Assembly (NCBI GenBank): GCA_964652775.1
Contig: CAZZAM010000001.1
Coordinates: 186,001 to 250,000 of the forward strand
Source of the DNA: UBA11346 sp038060575
Lineage (GTDB): Bacteria > Planctomycetota > UBA11346
Length of the DNA: 64,000 nucleotides
Direction of reading: 5' to 3'
Position numbers and translations under genes: made by a program. A model generated the notes under the pieces. That model had not been told where the DNA came from and ran no database searches. It saw only the letters and a list, made by a program, of their open reading frames with translations. Shown here piece after piece: positions 36,261 to 46,308 of the stretch. The stretch's first letter is position 1. Each line of letters opens with the position of its first letter.

Positions 36261-36456
36261 CTAAACAACGCAATCCAAGGCAACCGCAGAGGCGCAGAGG
36301 CCGCAGAGGTCGCAAAGCGCTGGGGTTAGAGAACACGGTTATTTTCAGTGCCGATCACCCGCAGGGTGACAACCCAATCTCGCTCTCCTCTGCGACCTCC
36401 GCGGCCTCTGCGCCTCTGCGGTTGCCTTGGGGTTTTCCCAACGCCGACTTTAGGGT
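36261..36456 (+). repeat. Palindromic intergenic repeat, copy 2 (subfamily with extended ends)
   Basis: The arms run from CCAAGG at 36275 to CCTTGG at 36430. Outside them, CTAAACAACG on the left and ACGCCGACTTTAGGGT on the right also match copy 4 (49797-49994), defining a longer element. The core is inverted relative to the other copies: on the minus strand it reads TTGTCACCCTGCGGGTGAT. The remaining bases up to the next gene at 36591 show no recognisable feature. Confidence 0.88.
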
Positions 36457-36590
36457 GAAGCAACCATGTTACTCAAGCACGTGTACGAGAACCGCGAACT
36501 GCGGCGCTCAGGCTGATTAGACTGATCGGTATGCATCTTGACCTGCGAGGTTTTGATTGCGCTCTGGTTGCTACTGGTTGACTGGCCACC

Positions 36591-37562
36591 GTGCGAACAA
36601 CTGTCGATGATCTGAACTGGTTGGAAGCATCGCGCCTCGTGGTCCATCACGCGGGAACAGTGCACTATCCACCTGGTGCGATCATTGGACCACGACGCAT
36701 TCCCGATCTGGAGTTGGTGTGGATTTCCTCCGGCACGACGGTGTTTGAAGGCGGCGACGGCCTGCGCTGCGAATTACATCCCGGCGATGTGATCGTGGTG
36801 CGCCCCGGTGAGCGGCATCGCTTTGTCATGGATCGCCGACGCATGCTTGCGCACGGCTTTGCGCACTTCTCGTTACCAGCTGCAGACATGCGCCGCATCG
36901 CTGCGTGGCCGCGACCGGTTCATGCCGCCGACGGTTCACCACTACGCCATGCGGTTGAGTCCTGTGAACGACTGATCGTCGGCCATCGACCAGATAGTGC
37001 GGTGCCGCGCCTCGCACTGCGGCTTGCTTTGGCGCTCTATCATGCCGCCGGACAACCCGAAACCGCGGTGCCGTGGTCGGGCTGGAAATTGGATCCACGC
37101 GTCGCTGCCGTGCTGGCTGCGGTGCGCAGTACGTGGCAGGATCGTCCTGCGTGGGCGCCAACCCGCGACGAATTATGTGCGCTCGCTGGTTGCTCGGAAG
37201 CCGCGCTCGGCCGCGCTTTTCGCACTGCCCTGGGCGTCGCACCAACTGCCGCGATCCGCTTATGGCGGGTCGAACGCGCTGCCGTTTTGATGGCGCGCGG
37301 TGGCCAGTCGGTGAGTGCAGCAGCACGGGCGATCGGTTGGCGTTCGCCGGACGTATTCACTCGCGCCTTCCGCGCTGCCTACGGACTCGCACCGCGGGAA
37401 GCCGCGCGCCGGGCTGCCGCCGGAGCGTGGACGGTCACCCCGCGGCTGTTTCAAGCGAGTTATGGCAAAGGCATGCGGCCATCAGGTGACCCGACGCTTT
37501 CGGCCACTGATCCGACGCTTTCGGCCTCAGCGAGCCGACGGCGGCTGCCCAAACGGCGCTAG
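36591..37562 (+). CDS. AraC-family regulator upstream of a methyltransferase gene, with repeat-bearing tail
   Basis: The protein has 323 residues with a GTG start. The cupin half contains LELVWISSGTTVFEGG and GDVIVVRPGERHRFV. The HTH pair (TRDELCALAGCSEAALGRAFRTALG, VSAAARAIGWRSPDVFTRAFRAAYGLAPREAAR) ends about 45 residues before the stop. The extra tail includes a 21-base tandem repeat encoding DPTLSAT and DPTLSAS, followed by a basic end. The next gene, a URO-D-type methyltransferase, starts 23 bases downstream and is probably both co-transcribed and regulated by this protein. Confidence 0.87.
   Translation: MRTTVDDLNWLEASRLVVHHAGTVHYPPGAIIGPRRIPDLELVWISSGTTVFEGGDGLRCELHPGDVIVVRPGERHRFVMDRRRMLAHGFAHFSLPAADMRRIAAWPRPVHAADGSPLRHAVESCERLIVGHRPDSAVPRLALRLALALYHAAGQPETAVPWSGWKLDPRVAAVLAAVRSTWQDRPAWAPTRDELCALAGCSEAALGRAFRTALGVAPTAAIRLWRVERAAVLMARGGQSVSAAARAIGWRSPDVFTRAFRAAYGLAPREAARRAAAGAWTVTPRLFQASYGKGMRPSGDPTLSATDPTLSASASRRRLPKRR
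37487..37526 (+). repeat. Two 19-base tandem copies, 21-base period, within the AraC tail
   Basis: TGACCCGACGCTTTCGGCC (37487-37505) is repeated as TGATCCGACGCTTTCGGCC (37508-37526), with one difference. The 21-base period keeps the reading frame and adds a seven-residue unit to the end of the regulator. It is most simply a replication-slippage expansion. Confidence 0.8.
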
Positions 37563-37585
37563 GATGGACCGCGGGAGAACCCGCT

Positions 37586-38851
37586 ATGACCCCTCGCCAA
37601 CGCGTCGAAGCCGCCCTCGCGCACCAGCAACCCGACCGCACGCCGATTGATCTCGGTTCGACCGCCGTCACCGGCATGCACGTCAGCGTGGTCGCGCAGG
37701 TCCGTGATGCGCTCGGTCTAAATGCCGGCCCAGTCAAAGTGCTCGACCCATATCAGATGCTCGGCGAGATTGCTGACGATCTCAAGGATGCACTCGGCAT
37801 CGACACGGTCGGCGTCACCCCGCGCACCAATATGTTCGGTTTCGCGAACACTGGCTGGACGCCGTGGCAAACCCCGTGGGGACAGGACGTGCTGGTGCCA
37901 GCCGGATTCGTCACCTCAACCGCCGCCGATGGTTCGCTACTCATGCATCCGTGTGGCGATCGCAGTGCAGCACCGAGCGCACACCTGCCGACCGGCGGCT
38001 ACTTCTGGGACAGCATCGTGCGTCAGCAACCGATCGACGAAGACCACCTCAATCCGGAGGACAACTGCGAGGAGTTCGTTCCGCTGAGCGATGCTGATCT
38101 CACGCACTTTGGCCGCGAGGTCGATGCAGCATACGCCACCGGCCGCGCCGTGGTCGCCACCTTCGGAGGCACCGCACTGGGCGACATCGCGCTGGTTCCG
38201 GCCCCCTTCCTGAAAAATCCACGCGGCATCCGCGACATCACCGAATGGTACGTCTCGACCAGCGGGCGACAGGACCTCGTCCACGCGATCTTCCGTCGCC
38301 AGACCGATGTGGCGTTGGCCAATCTCGCCCGCCTCCACGCCGTCGTCGGCAACCGCGTTACCGCGATGTTCCTGTGCGGCACCGACTTCGGCACCCAGCG
38401 CGGACCGATGTGTTCGACCAAATCCTTCAACCAACTGTGGGCGCCATATTATCGCGAAATGACCGATTGGATTCACCAGAACACGACCTGGAAAGTGTTC
38501 AAGCATTCGTGCGGCGGCGTGCGTCCATTCCTGGACAGCTTCGTCGACGCTGGTCTCGACATTCTCAACCCGGTGCAGTGCTCAGCGACGGGCATGGATG
38601 CCGCCGAACTGAAAGCCGGATGGGGCAACAAGATGGTGTTCTGGGGCGGTGGCATCGATACCCAGCAGGTCCTGCCCTTCGGAACCACCGCTCAGGTTCG
38701 CGAACAAGTCCGCGAACGCGTCCGCATCTTCTCACCCGGCGGCGGTTTCGTCTTCAATACCGTTCACAATATCCAAGCGCGCACCCCAGTTGCCAACGTT
38801 CTCGCCATGTTCGATGAACTGCGCACGAAATCGTGCTGCTGCTCAGGTTGA
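37586..38851 (+). CDS. URO-D-superfamily methyltransferase, HSCGG type, long form
   Basis: This 421-residue protein is longer than MtaA (about 340). It starts MTPRQRVEAALAHQQPDRTP, the usual family opening. The zinc-type motif is VFKHSCGGVRPF (His307, Cys309), followed by LNPVQCSATGMDAAELKAGWG, WGGGIDTQQVLPFG and GGGFVFNTVHNIQ. The Cys that completes the MtaA zinc site aligns with Asn391; Cys332 may be an alternative ligand. The C-terminus ends in SCCCSG, an unusual Cys cluster. It lies directly behind its AraC gene. The likely role is a corrinoid-dependent methyltransferase for a methylated organic compound. Confidence 0.82.
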   Translation: MTPRQRVEAALAHQQPDRTPIDLGSTAVTGMHVSVVAQVRDALGLNAGPVKVLDPYQMLGEIADDLKDALGIDTVGVTPRTNMFGFANTGWTPWQTPWGQDVLVPAGFVTSTAADGSLLMHPCGDRSAAPSAHLPTGGYFWDSIVRQQPIDEDHLNPEDNCEEFVPLSDADLTHFGREVDAAYATGRAVVATFGGTALGDIALVPAPFLKNPRGIRDITEWYVSTSGRQDLVHAIFRRQTDVALANLARLHAVVGNRVTAMFLCGTDFGTQRGPMCSTKSFNQLWAPYYREMTDWIHQNTTWKVFKHSCGGVRPFLDSFVDAGLDILNPVQCSATGMDAAELKAGWGNKMVFWGGGIDTQQVLPFGTTAQVREQVRERVRIFSPGGGFVFNTVHNIQARTPVANVLAMFDELRTKSCCCSG

Positions 38852-39061
38852 GCGCGAACGATAGACGCGCAGTGTCGTATTGGTCATCCTGTATCCAACG
38901 CTAGAAGACCAATCTTGCCTAGCGAATCCGCGCTCGACATGAGGAGGCGAACAAGCTCCTTTGCCCACGCTGGCGTGAGCTTGTGCCTATCTTAGGCTTG
39001 TCGCCATGAGAACGCGAAACAGTAGGCCGTATACAACATTCACCAAAGTCCGTCGTTCCCC

Positions 39062-42000
39062 ATGACCCACCACGGCGGATCTCGTCGTGTCTGGTTATCA
39101 GTAACAGTCGTGCTGGTGAGCGCTGTCGTCATCAATGTGTGCGTTTTATCTGGTTGGCCCGGACACCCCAGCGATGGTGTTCACATGCAAGCAGGGGCAC
39201 TGAAAGCATCTCAAGGGACATCCGCCGTTCTGGCGAACCAAGAGCCTGCCTTGTCGGCTGGCCTGCCTTCCTTCTGGACGATAAGCATCCGTGTTAAACC
39301 TGCGACAGATGGCGACCAAGTTGTTGTGGTGAGCCCATATCTATCCGAAAGGCTGCCCGATGACATCCATGCGGTGCGCTATTCTTGGCACATGGAGCCA
39401 GCATTCGAAGCCGTATTCGGAGTAAGGACCCATGCTGTGTCTGATGTCGTTGTGGGAGGCATGGGCGAGGACAAGAATCCTCAAGTTAGATACTGGGAGA
39501 ATGAACGACCCGCAGACCTCCGTAAACTGGACGAACAGCAGCCATTGGAACACTGGCGCGATTCTCGTCATCGCATCGGCCCTGTACTGCGCATCCCAGC
39601 AAACGCGGTGGACCACGCAGATGCGTTCTACCGACTCTACTCAACATTAGAGCTGCGAAACGATCGTGGCGAGCCCAGTCGCCTCGAATTCGTCGAAATA
39701 GTACGCTTTCTACCCAATGCAGCCGTCGAGGCAGTGCTACCTGATGGAATGCATGACCCAACTGGGCTATCTTCGGATACCGAAACCGAGAAGACGCTGC
39801 GTGGATGGTTAGCGTTCGATGACTGGTACGTTCAATGCATAGCCATCATCCGTCTGAAAGCGTTGGGGCGGGAGGTGCCGTCAGTAGCATTGAACCGTTT
39901 CTTCCGGTTGGCGGCGCTCACTGGCGATCGGCCGCTGGTACGTCGGGCGCTTGATGCTCTCCGTGCGACCGAAGGCACAGCAGGTGCTGAAAAACTCCTA
40001 ACGGTTGGCTGCGGTTGGGCGCTCCCGTGGGCTATCCGCTTCAACTCGTCTGGTACGGAAGCGTGGATGGAGTCGCGCTTAGAGTACCTCTTTGGCCACC
40101 CTGTCGACACGGATGAGCACGAGACCCTATGGTACCAGAAGAAGGCGATGCTGGCGCACTATCTTGCACTAGCTGGAGTACGCGCGGTTCCAGTCCTAAG
40201 CCATCTGGCCATGACCTGCACTGACGCTGGTGATTTTGACATCTTGCTGGAAGCCATCTGCGATATCTCCGCCAAGGAATCCATGAACCTGGCCAGCCGA
40301 CGACCACCAAGTACCAGTTTTCCCAGCAACGAAGGGGTCAAGTGGCTCCTGAGATCCGGTCAAGACCATGATGTAGTTCTGGCCTGTCGCTGGCTTGAAC
40401 TCTACTCCGGGAAAAATATTTCCAGTGACCTAACAACACCGGTGCCGGAAGCAGCAATACCTCTGCTCGTTGGCAAACTGGCCAACAAGGAATTTCATGC
40501 TCGGGAGAACGCCATCCGCATCCTGGCCGGTGTGCGTTCTGTGCTTGCAACGCAGGCCTGCCTGACAGCACTCGCTGATCAGCAGCTTGGTGCAGTCACC
40601 GCTACTGCATTAGCTACAGCCAAACGCGTCGATCTTGTCTCACACGCCTGTCGCCTAGCGCAGTCCCTGAACCAGACGGGAGGAAAATTCTCCCATCTGT
40701 GGCCACTTATACTCCTCGCTCCAACGGTAGACATCCACCAACTGGTGTTCGACACCTACTTTGGCGATGCCTCATTCGAACATCGCGAACAGTTTCTCGG
40801 CTTCCTGCGGCACCACGCGGAGTTGTCGGCAGCAGCGGCGCTCAAGCTGTTTCAAATGGGCAAGCCGACCACACGGGCTGCAGACCTGCTCCTCGAACTG
40901 GAGGATGCCTGCGCAGTCCCCATCTTGTTAGAGCGCTTAGCTCATCACCCACCCCGTCCGCGTTCGCCTGAGGAAATCGGTCATCATCGCAACAGTGAAA
41001 AACCTGACCCAATGGCGCTGAAACTTGAGGAGATGAACTACCTCGCCGCATTCGTGCCACAGGAAAAATTGGCTGTAATAGCGCACCATTTCTTAGCCTT
41101 CCATCTCGACAGCACCAGCTGGTATGCTTTCCTAGACAAGAGCACAACATGGGTGAACCACGGCAATGTACTGGGTTCGTCTTCGGCGTTGGCCCGGATA
41201 AAAAAATATATGGCCGCTATCCAAGAGTTTGTTCGCAACCGTCCGTGCCCATCAGGCGGTGGTCCCGGCCCTGCGCCGGTACCCTCGCCGCTCAATATTC
41301 TTCGACTACGCGATTTTTCTCCAGCCGCCGTACTGCCGCTGTTAGTGAGTGAGAATGATAACGTCCGCGCATTGGGAGCTACGCTGCTCGGTGGCACACC
41401 GAGGTCAGGTCGTGTATGGCCCGAAGCGGAAGTTCCCATCCTGGAACGGCTGCTCAGTGATCGTTCAGAAATGGTCCAGGCGGCGGCGTTTCAGACGCTT
41501 CAGAACCATTGTCAGGAAAAACTGTGGTACTGGGAGCAACTGCTTGCTGGTCGTCCTGGCGGCCCCGCGCGTTCTGCCGTAATGACCAACACGAATAGTT
41601 GGACGGGCACCAATGCTGAGCGGAACGCCATCCACATGCGTATGCTCAGACTGCTAGCCGAGGGCGATTCGCTGGGCTTGGCGGCACTTGCGTTCGAATC
41701 TGCTGATGATGCAGATGCGATCTCTCGGGCACTGGCATCCCCAGCTATGACTCCAATCCTGGCCCGTGACATCGTGGCGCGATTGAACGACCGGCGCAGT
41801 GACGCCACCTTCGTCATCATCCGAAGAGCATTACAGTCCCAGTTGCGGGATGAGATTCGCAGCGCAATCATTTGGAACCTGGGCTGCTTTGCCGAGGCAC
41901 GCCCCCTACCAGGGTCTGGAGTACGCAGTGCCTCTCCGGAAGCAGGACAAGCAATATGCGAAGCTCTCGTGTCCAATACGCCTGTGATACGAGAAGCGGC

Positions 42001-42748
42001 ATTGGGCGCGCTTAGACAAGTCAGCGTGCCTGAAAGCACCACCTTGCTGACGACACTCTTGTCCAATCCAGGACGGCACGGGACCCAGGAGATTGCTTTG
42101 GCGTTGCTCCGCCAACCACCAGATGAGCGTGTCATTGCACCTTTGGAAAACCTACTGCGCACGCAGTATGGCCATAACACGATCAAGCGATACGAACTGG
42201 CGGCGTATATTGCAGTAGCTGGAGAAAGGGCTTTCCCACTCATGCGCGAATTGGAGCTAAAACTGCGCACCACGACGGACTTCTTCGCGCGACAGGAATA
42301 CGGCTATCTTATGGAGCAACTGATCCGCATGAAAGAACCCCAAACGGTGGCGGTGCAGACAGAATGGTTTGTCGCCATTGGTCGAAAGGTGTATCGTTCC
42401 GAGGAATGGCCGATGAGTGAGGCACTCAGAAAGGGAATAGGCACGGCAATGGTGGCTCTTATGGATAAGTCCACGGGAGATAGCAAAGCTGATGTAGCCG
42501 GAGAACTGTGCCGATATGACCACGAAGCTGGAATACAGGCTCTCATAGGACTCATGAAAGACGCCGATGGCTATATAGCCAAGCGTGCGTACTGGAACCT
42601 GGGCAACATCCTTGGTGGGAGCATTGGAGAGGATCGTTATAAAGACCGCATGGACCTCGCAGCCAAAGCGCACGTCATTGAGCGCTGGTGGCACCTGGAA
42701 CGTGGACGGTCGCTTGATCGGTTGAAATCGGATGGGCTATTTCCATGA
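39062..42748 (+). CDS. Giant HEAT-repeat membrane-anchored or exported protein
   Basis: The protein has 1228 residues. One hydrophobic N-terminal segment (WLSVTVVLVSAVVINVCVL) acts as a signal anchor. A short beta-type region is followed, from about residue 240 to the end, by HEAT/armadillo-type helical pairs (RLAALTGDRPLVRRALDALRA, AIPLLVGKLANKEFHARENAIRILAG, ALGATLLGG, AALGALRQVSVPESTTLLTTLLS). HEAT solenoids are protein-interaction scaffolds and no enzymatic domain is visible. It interrupts the methyltransferase island and has a counterpart of similar size at 51696-55433. The 210 bases upstream hold no recognisable gene. Function unknown. Confidence 0.8.
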   Translation: MTHHGGSRRVWLSVTVVLVSAVVINVCVLSGWPGHPSDGVHMQAGALKASQGTSAVLANQEPALSAGLPSFWTISIRVKPATDGDQVVVVSPYLSERLPDDIHAVRYSWHMEPAFEAVFGVRTHAVSDVVVGGMGEDKNPQVRYWENERPADLRKLDEQQPLEHWRDSRHRIGPVLRIPANAVDHADAFYRLYSTLELRNDRGEPSRLEFVEIVRFLPNAAVEAVLPDGMHDPTGLSSDTETEKTLRGWLAFDDWYVQCIAIIRLKALGREVPSVALNRFFRLAALTGDRPLVRRALDALRATEGTAGAEKLLTVGCGWALPWAIRFNSSGTEAWMESRLEYLFGHPVDTDEHETLWYQKKAMLAHYLALAGVRAVPVLSHLAMTCTDAGDFDILLEAICDISAKESMNLASRRPPSTSFPSNEGVKWLLRSGQDHDVVLACRWLELYSGKNISSDLTTPVPEAAIPLLVGKLANKEFHARENAIRILAGVRSVLATQACLTALADQQLGAVTATALATAKRVDLVSHACRLAQSLNQTGGKFSHLWPLILLAPTVDIHQLVFDTYFGDASFEHREQFLGFLRHHAELSAAAALKLFQMGKPTTRAADLLLELEDACAVPILLERLAHHPPRPRSPEEIGHHRNSEKPDPMALKLEEMNYLAAFVPQEKLAVIAHHFLAFHLDSTSWYAFLDKSTTWVNHGNVLGSSSALARIKKYMAAIQEFVRNRPCPSGGGPGPAPVPSPLNILRLRDFSPAAVLPLLVSENDNVRALGATLLGGTPRSGRVWPEAEVPILERLLSDRSEMVQAAAFQTLQNHCQEKLWYWEQLLAGRPGGPARSAVMTNTNSWTGTNAERNAIHMRMLRLLAEGDSLGLAALAFESADDADAISRALASPAMTPILARDIVARLNDRRSDATFVIIRRALQSQLRDEIRSAIIWNLGCFAEARPLPGSGVRSASPEAGQAICEALVSNTPVIREAALGALRQVSVPESTTLLTTLLSNPGRHGTQEIALALLRQPPDERVIAPLENLLRTQYGHNTIKRYELAAYIAVAGERAFPLMRELELKLRTTTDFFARQEYGYLMEQLIRMKEPQTVAVQTEWFVAIGRKVYRSEEWPMSEALRKGIGTAMVALMDKSTGDSKADVAGELCRYDHEAGIQALIGLMKDADGYIAKRAYWNLGNILGGSIGEDRYKDRMDLAAKAHVIERWWHLERGRSLDRLKSDGLFP

Positions 42749-42926
42749 GAACATGCGCGACTGCACTCGGCGTGGTTTAGATTACTGCGTGAATTGCGCG
42801 GAATCCTTGCGCACTTGGCAAAACATCTAACCCAGGAATTTCTCGTCAACTCGGCCTGACGCTGACGTGTAGCGCAAAAGGCTGCGTATTCAGGGTCACT
42901 GCCGGGATCGCGGTAAACTGCAACCA

Positions 42927-43757
42927 TCACCGACGACGATCGCGAGCAACCTGATCATCAATCGCCGCGATCTGCAAGTAGTCACGGGGTGATTTACCAA
43001 AGCGCTGGCGAAATGCGCGCTGAAATGCGCTGTAACTGCCGAATCCTGTCGCGAGCGCGAGGCGCAGCAAGTCGCGCTCGCCGGCATCCCACAATTCAAG
43101 CGCCCGGGTCAGGCGCAGACGCGAACGATAGGCCGCCATGCCGAGACCAGATTCACGACGAAAGATGCGCGCCAGGTGGTCCGCAGTCAGACCCACTTGC
43201 CGTGCGATCGTCGATACGCGCAGAGCGGGGTCCTCGCGCAGCATACGCGAGGCGCGGGCACTGGCCGGATGTGCCAGGGCAATGCCAGGATCAGCAGCCG
43301 CTGCGAATTCGTCGCGGCAACGCCACAGCAGGTAGGTCGCCCCTATTTTGCGAGCAGCATCCTGGACGGCGATATCGGCGAATAACCGCGCTAGCCGCCG
43401 AGCGGCATCGGGGGCCACTCGTCGTCGCTGCGTGCTACCTGGGTGTTTTGATGCAGTACTCCGATCAAGACCAGCACGCACCTGGGCGGCAACCAATTGC
43501 GGACTCCACACCGCCAACCACATGCGAAAATCCGCTGACTCTTCAACCAGGATGTGATCCTCATCGGGATGGAGAAAGAGAAGATCGCCTGGTACCAACT
43601 CGGTCCGCTGGCCATCAATGATGTAGACGGCCTTGCCTTCTACCGCGAGATTAACCTCCAGTTCATCGTGGCAGTGCGGATAGAGCATGCGTCGCCCGGC
43701 GCGGTGGTGCCAAACTTGGCTTCCCGCTTCTCCGACGATGGACAACCGTTCGCGCAT
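42927..43757 (-). CDS. AraC-family regulator, divergent from the methyltransferase at 43828
   Basis: The protein has 276 residues. The cupin half contains MLYPHCHDELEVNLAVEGKAVYIIDG and GDLLFLHPDEDHIL. The HTH pair contains VSTIARQVGLTADHLARIFRRESG and LLRLALATGFGSYSAFQRAFRQRFGKSPRDYL. About 70 bases separate its ATG from the start of the divergent URO-D-type gene, its likely target. It is downstream of, and convergent with, the HEAT-repeat gene. Confidence 0.9.
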   Translation of the reverse strand: MRERLSIVGEAGSQVWHHRAGRRMLYPHCHDELEVNLAVEGKAVYIIDGQRTELVPGDLLFLHPDEDHILVEESADFRMWLAVWSPQLVAAQVRAGLDRSTASKHPGSTQRRRVAPDAARRLARLFADIAVQDAARKIGATYLLWRCRDEFAAAADPGIALAHPASARASRMLREDPALRVSTIARQVGLTADHLARIFRRESGLGMAAYRSRLRLTRALELWDAGERDLLRLALATGFGSYSAFQRAFRQRFGKSPRDYLQIAAIDDQVARDRRR

Positions 43758-43827
43758 GCCGGAAAACGCTCAGCAGAAGTCGGTTCAAGGCAAGCAGCGA
43801 TCTGAGTGAGTGCCTAAGCTTGCCATC

Positions 43828-44949
43828 ATGAACAACCACATTGCCTTCTCAGACACCGATTGGATGCGCTTGGAGCGCGATTGGACGGCGTGGTGGAATC
43901 ACGACCTCGGCCGACCGTTGCTGATGGGCGCCACCACCGCGCCCGCCACACGCCAATTACCATCGTGGTGGGATGGCCGCCAATATAGCTGCATTCCCAC
44001 TGATGTGCCGGTTGAGGCCATCGCAGAGCAGGCCTGGGACGAGTTGACCCGCTCGACGTTTCATGGCGATGCGTGGCCGAAGCAGTGGTTGAATTTCGGG
44101 CCCGGAGTCGCGGCTGCGTTCCTCGGTGGCAAACTCGAACCCTCAGCGCGAACAACGTGGTTTTACCCAGGAAAGTGGGCCAGCGTACCGTTGGCTGACA
44201 TCTGTCCTGAGTTCGCCGCCGATGAATTCTGGTGGCGACGGATCACTGCCCTGACCCATGCGTTCCGTGAACGCTTCGCTGGTCGGGCCCAGGTTGGCTT
44301 CACCGACATTGGCGGTGGGCTCGACATCGCAGCTAGCCTGCGCGATACACAACAACTGCTCATGGACCTCCTCGACGATCCGGATGCGGTCGGCGAACTC
44401 GCCGCTGCCATTACGCCACTGTGGCTGCGCTACTATCGCGAACAGTGCGACGCGATTATGCCCGCCGGTCGCGGTTCTAGTCCGTGGGCACCGATCTGGA
44501 GTCCGCAACGCTGCTACATGCTGCAGTGCGACTTCTCGTACATGATCAGCCCCAAACAGTTCGCTCGCTGGGTGGTTCCAGATCTAACCGCCTGCTGCGC
44601 CGAGATGGAGCACGCTTTCTATCATCTGGATGGCAAGGGTGAAATTCCCCATCTGGATCACCTGCTGGCCGTGCCCGGTCTCAAGGGCGTGCAGTGGATC
44701 TCCGGCGATGGCCAGCCTCCGTCCGGTGACCCTACCTGGTGGCCGTTGCTGCGGCGCATCCGCGATGCCGGTAAATTGGTTCAACTCTACATGCCAGCGG
44801 ATTGCGCACTTCGTCTAGCCCGAGAGGTGCCGCTTGACGGATTCGCAATCTGGACGCAAGCCGAAAAAGGTGCCGATACAGCAGGTCTTTTATCAGAAAT
44901 ACAGCGAATAAATGCACCGTTGAACTGCGCCACCATGGTCACGGTCTGA
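43828..44949 (+). CDS. URO-D-superfamily protein, HLDGKGE type
   Basis: The protein has 373 residues from ATG 43828; a GTG six codons upstream is the alternative. Family features are WMRLERDWTAWWNHDLGRPLL, FTDIGGGLDIAASLRDTQQLLMDLLDDPDAV, CDFSYMISPKQFARWVVPDL and, at the zinc-motif strand, FYHLDGKGEIPHLDHLL. Thus His is kept but the following Cys is Asp. This variant group is common among uncharacterised URO-D-like proteins of heterotrophs and its chemistry is unknown. It is divergent from an AraC regulator and followed by a palindromic repeat. Other possibilities include a metal-independent methyltransferase or a non-methyl role. Confidence 0.8.
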   Translation: MNNHIAFSDTDWMRLERDWTAWWNHDLGRPLLMGATTAPATRQLPSWWDGRQYSCIPTDVPVEAIAEQAWDELTRSTFHGDAWPKQWLNFGPGVAAAFLGGKLEPSARTTWFYPGKWASVPLADICPEFAADEFWWRRITALTHAFRERFAGRAQVGFTDIGGGLDIAASLRDTQQLLMDLLDDPDAVGELAAAITPLWLRYYREQCDAIMPAGRGSSPWAPIWSPQRCYMLQCDFSYMISPKQFARWVVPDLTACCAEMEHAFYHLDGKGEIPHLDHLLAVPGLKGVQWISGDGQPPSGDPTWWPLLRRIRDAGKLVQLYMPADCALRLAREVPLDGFAIWTQAEKGADTAGLLSEIQRINAPLNCATMVTV

Positions 44950-44977
44950 TCAGCCTAGATTGCCCCGTTGAAATAGC

Positions 44978-45114
44978 CCAAGGCAACCGCAGAGGCGCCG
45001 AGGTCGCAGAGGAGAGAAAAATAGCATTGTCATTCTGCGGGTGATCGTCACCAGAAATAACAGTGTCTTTCAACCGCAATCCTCTGCGGCCTCCGCGCCT
45101 CTGCGGTTGCCTTG
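44978..45114 (+). repeat. Palindromic intergenic repeat, copy 3
   Basis: The left arm CCAAGGCAACCGCAGAGGCG pairs with the right arm CGCCTCTGCGGTTGCCTTG; the left arm carries small changes (GCGCCGAGG). The core contains CATTCTGCGGGTGATCG, CACCAGAAATAACAG and TTTCAACCGC. Outer flanks TTGAAATAGC and AAAGGGGTAATC match copy 5 (59829-59975), giving a second subfamily. It is the shortest full copy at 137 bases. Confidence 0.9.
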
Positions 45115-45131
45115 AAAGGGGTAATCAAGGA

Positions 45132-46262
45132 TCAGCCTGATCGTGAACGATAAGCGCTTGGGGTCATGCCAGTGAGTTTGCGGAATACCTTGGTGAAATA
45201 ACTGGGATCGGCGAAGCCAACTTCAAGCGACACGTCTAATGCGGAACGGCCATGCTCGATGAGTTCCTTCGCCCGATCGATCCGCGCACGATTGAGCACG
45301 TCGTTGAATCCGCGTCCAGCATGGGTCTTGATCAAGCGGGTCAGCCGTTGCGGTGACACGTCAATCGCCGCGGCAACCGCATCGCGACCGAGCTCTTCCT
45401 CGCAGTGTTCGTTGATCCAGCGCAGCGCACGCTGGTACACTTCGTCTTCCGGATCGCGGCGATGCACGCTTTCGAGACTGTCGAAGATCGCCTCCAGCGT
45501 GCGCCGCAACCAGCGCGCGAGTTCTTCTTCGTCACGAATGGCACCAACCGCCAGCAGGTCGATGCCGCCACCCAGCAGCACATCACGACGTCCACCTGCC
45601 TCGACCGCCGTACGCAGCAACATGACCACGAGTTCCAACAGCAGGGCCTTCGCCCGCTCGACGCTGCCGCCAGCCTGATGATAGATGCCGGTCAGCATAC
45701 GGTTGAGGATGGCACGCGCCGGTCCACGGCCGCCGGAGCGCACGGCTGCCAGCAACGAGGCTTCCTCGCGCACATAGGTTGCTGCAAGTCCTTCAAGTCC
45801 ACCGCGCTTGAGCGCATGCAGGAACGCGGCGCGCTGACGCTCACGCTCGTGTTGCTCGCGCGCGCGTTCCAGTAGCGCTGCATTGGTGTGATTGCCCTGC
45901 TCCGCTAGCTCGCGCAGGGCAGCACAGGCAGCGCGCATGTTGAGCGCCGGCTCATCAAGGCCGCGTGGAAACAACGCACTCTCGCTGATCAACGCCACCA
46001 GGCCGCCGCTGACTCGGGCGTTGGTCATGAGTGGCACCGCCCAGCAGAAGGTGCCCGCTGAATCGACGACACTGGGCTCGCCCCAGCGCAGGGCTTCGTT
46101 TATCGCGTGCGCTGCCGTCGCTGGCGTAAAACTAGCGGGCCAACGTCCGTGCATCGGCTTACCGGCAGGATCGCAGGCCACTAACTCGGTTGCGGCCCAA
46201 GCGACCCGCCAGCGCTGGCGCAGTTCCCGAAAGACAGCAGCTGAGAGCAGAGGCGCGGCCAC
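45132..46262 (-). CDS. PocR-domain AraC-family regulator of the C1 operon
   Basis: The protein has 376 residues with a GTG start. The N-terminal 120 residues resemble the PocR ligand domain (FRELRQRWRVAWAATELVACDPAG, INEALRWGEPSVVDSAGTFCWAVPLM, GGLVALISES). A helical middle follows (LLAAVRSGGRGPARAILNRML, AKALLLELVVMLLRTAVEAGG), then the HTH pair (DAVAAAIDVSPQRLTRLIKTHAG, ALDVSLEVGFADPSYFTKVFRKLTGMTPSAYR). It is the last gene of a minus-strand operon containing MetV-MetF, the methyl-THF methyltransferase and an amidohydrolase. This makes it the only regulator here attached to the shared C1 enzymes rather than to a single URO-D gene. Confidence 0.87.
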   Translation of the reverse strand: MAAPLLSAAVFRELRQRWRVAWAATELVACDPAGKPMHGRWPASFTPATAAHAINEALRWGEPSVVDSAGTFCWAVPLMTNARVSGGLVALISESALFPRGLDEPALNMRAACAALRELAEQGNHTNAALLERAREQHERERQRAAFLHALKRGGLEGLAATYVREEASLLAAVRSGGRGPARAILNRMLTGIYHQAGGSVERAKALLLELVVMLLRTAVEAGGRRDVLLGGGIDLLAVGAIRDEEELARWLRRTLEAIFDSLESVHRRDPEDEVYQRALRWINEHCEEELGRDAVAAAIDVSPQRLTRLIKTHAGRGFNDVLNRARIDRAKELIEHGRSALDVSLEVGFADPSYFTKVFRKLTGMTPSAYRSRSG

Positions 46263-46308
46263 TCACGCAGGCTAGCTAGATCAGCAACGACGCCAACGGT
46301 GCTGCTGC

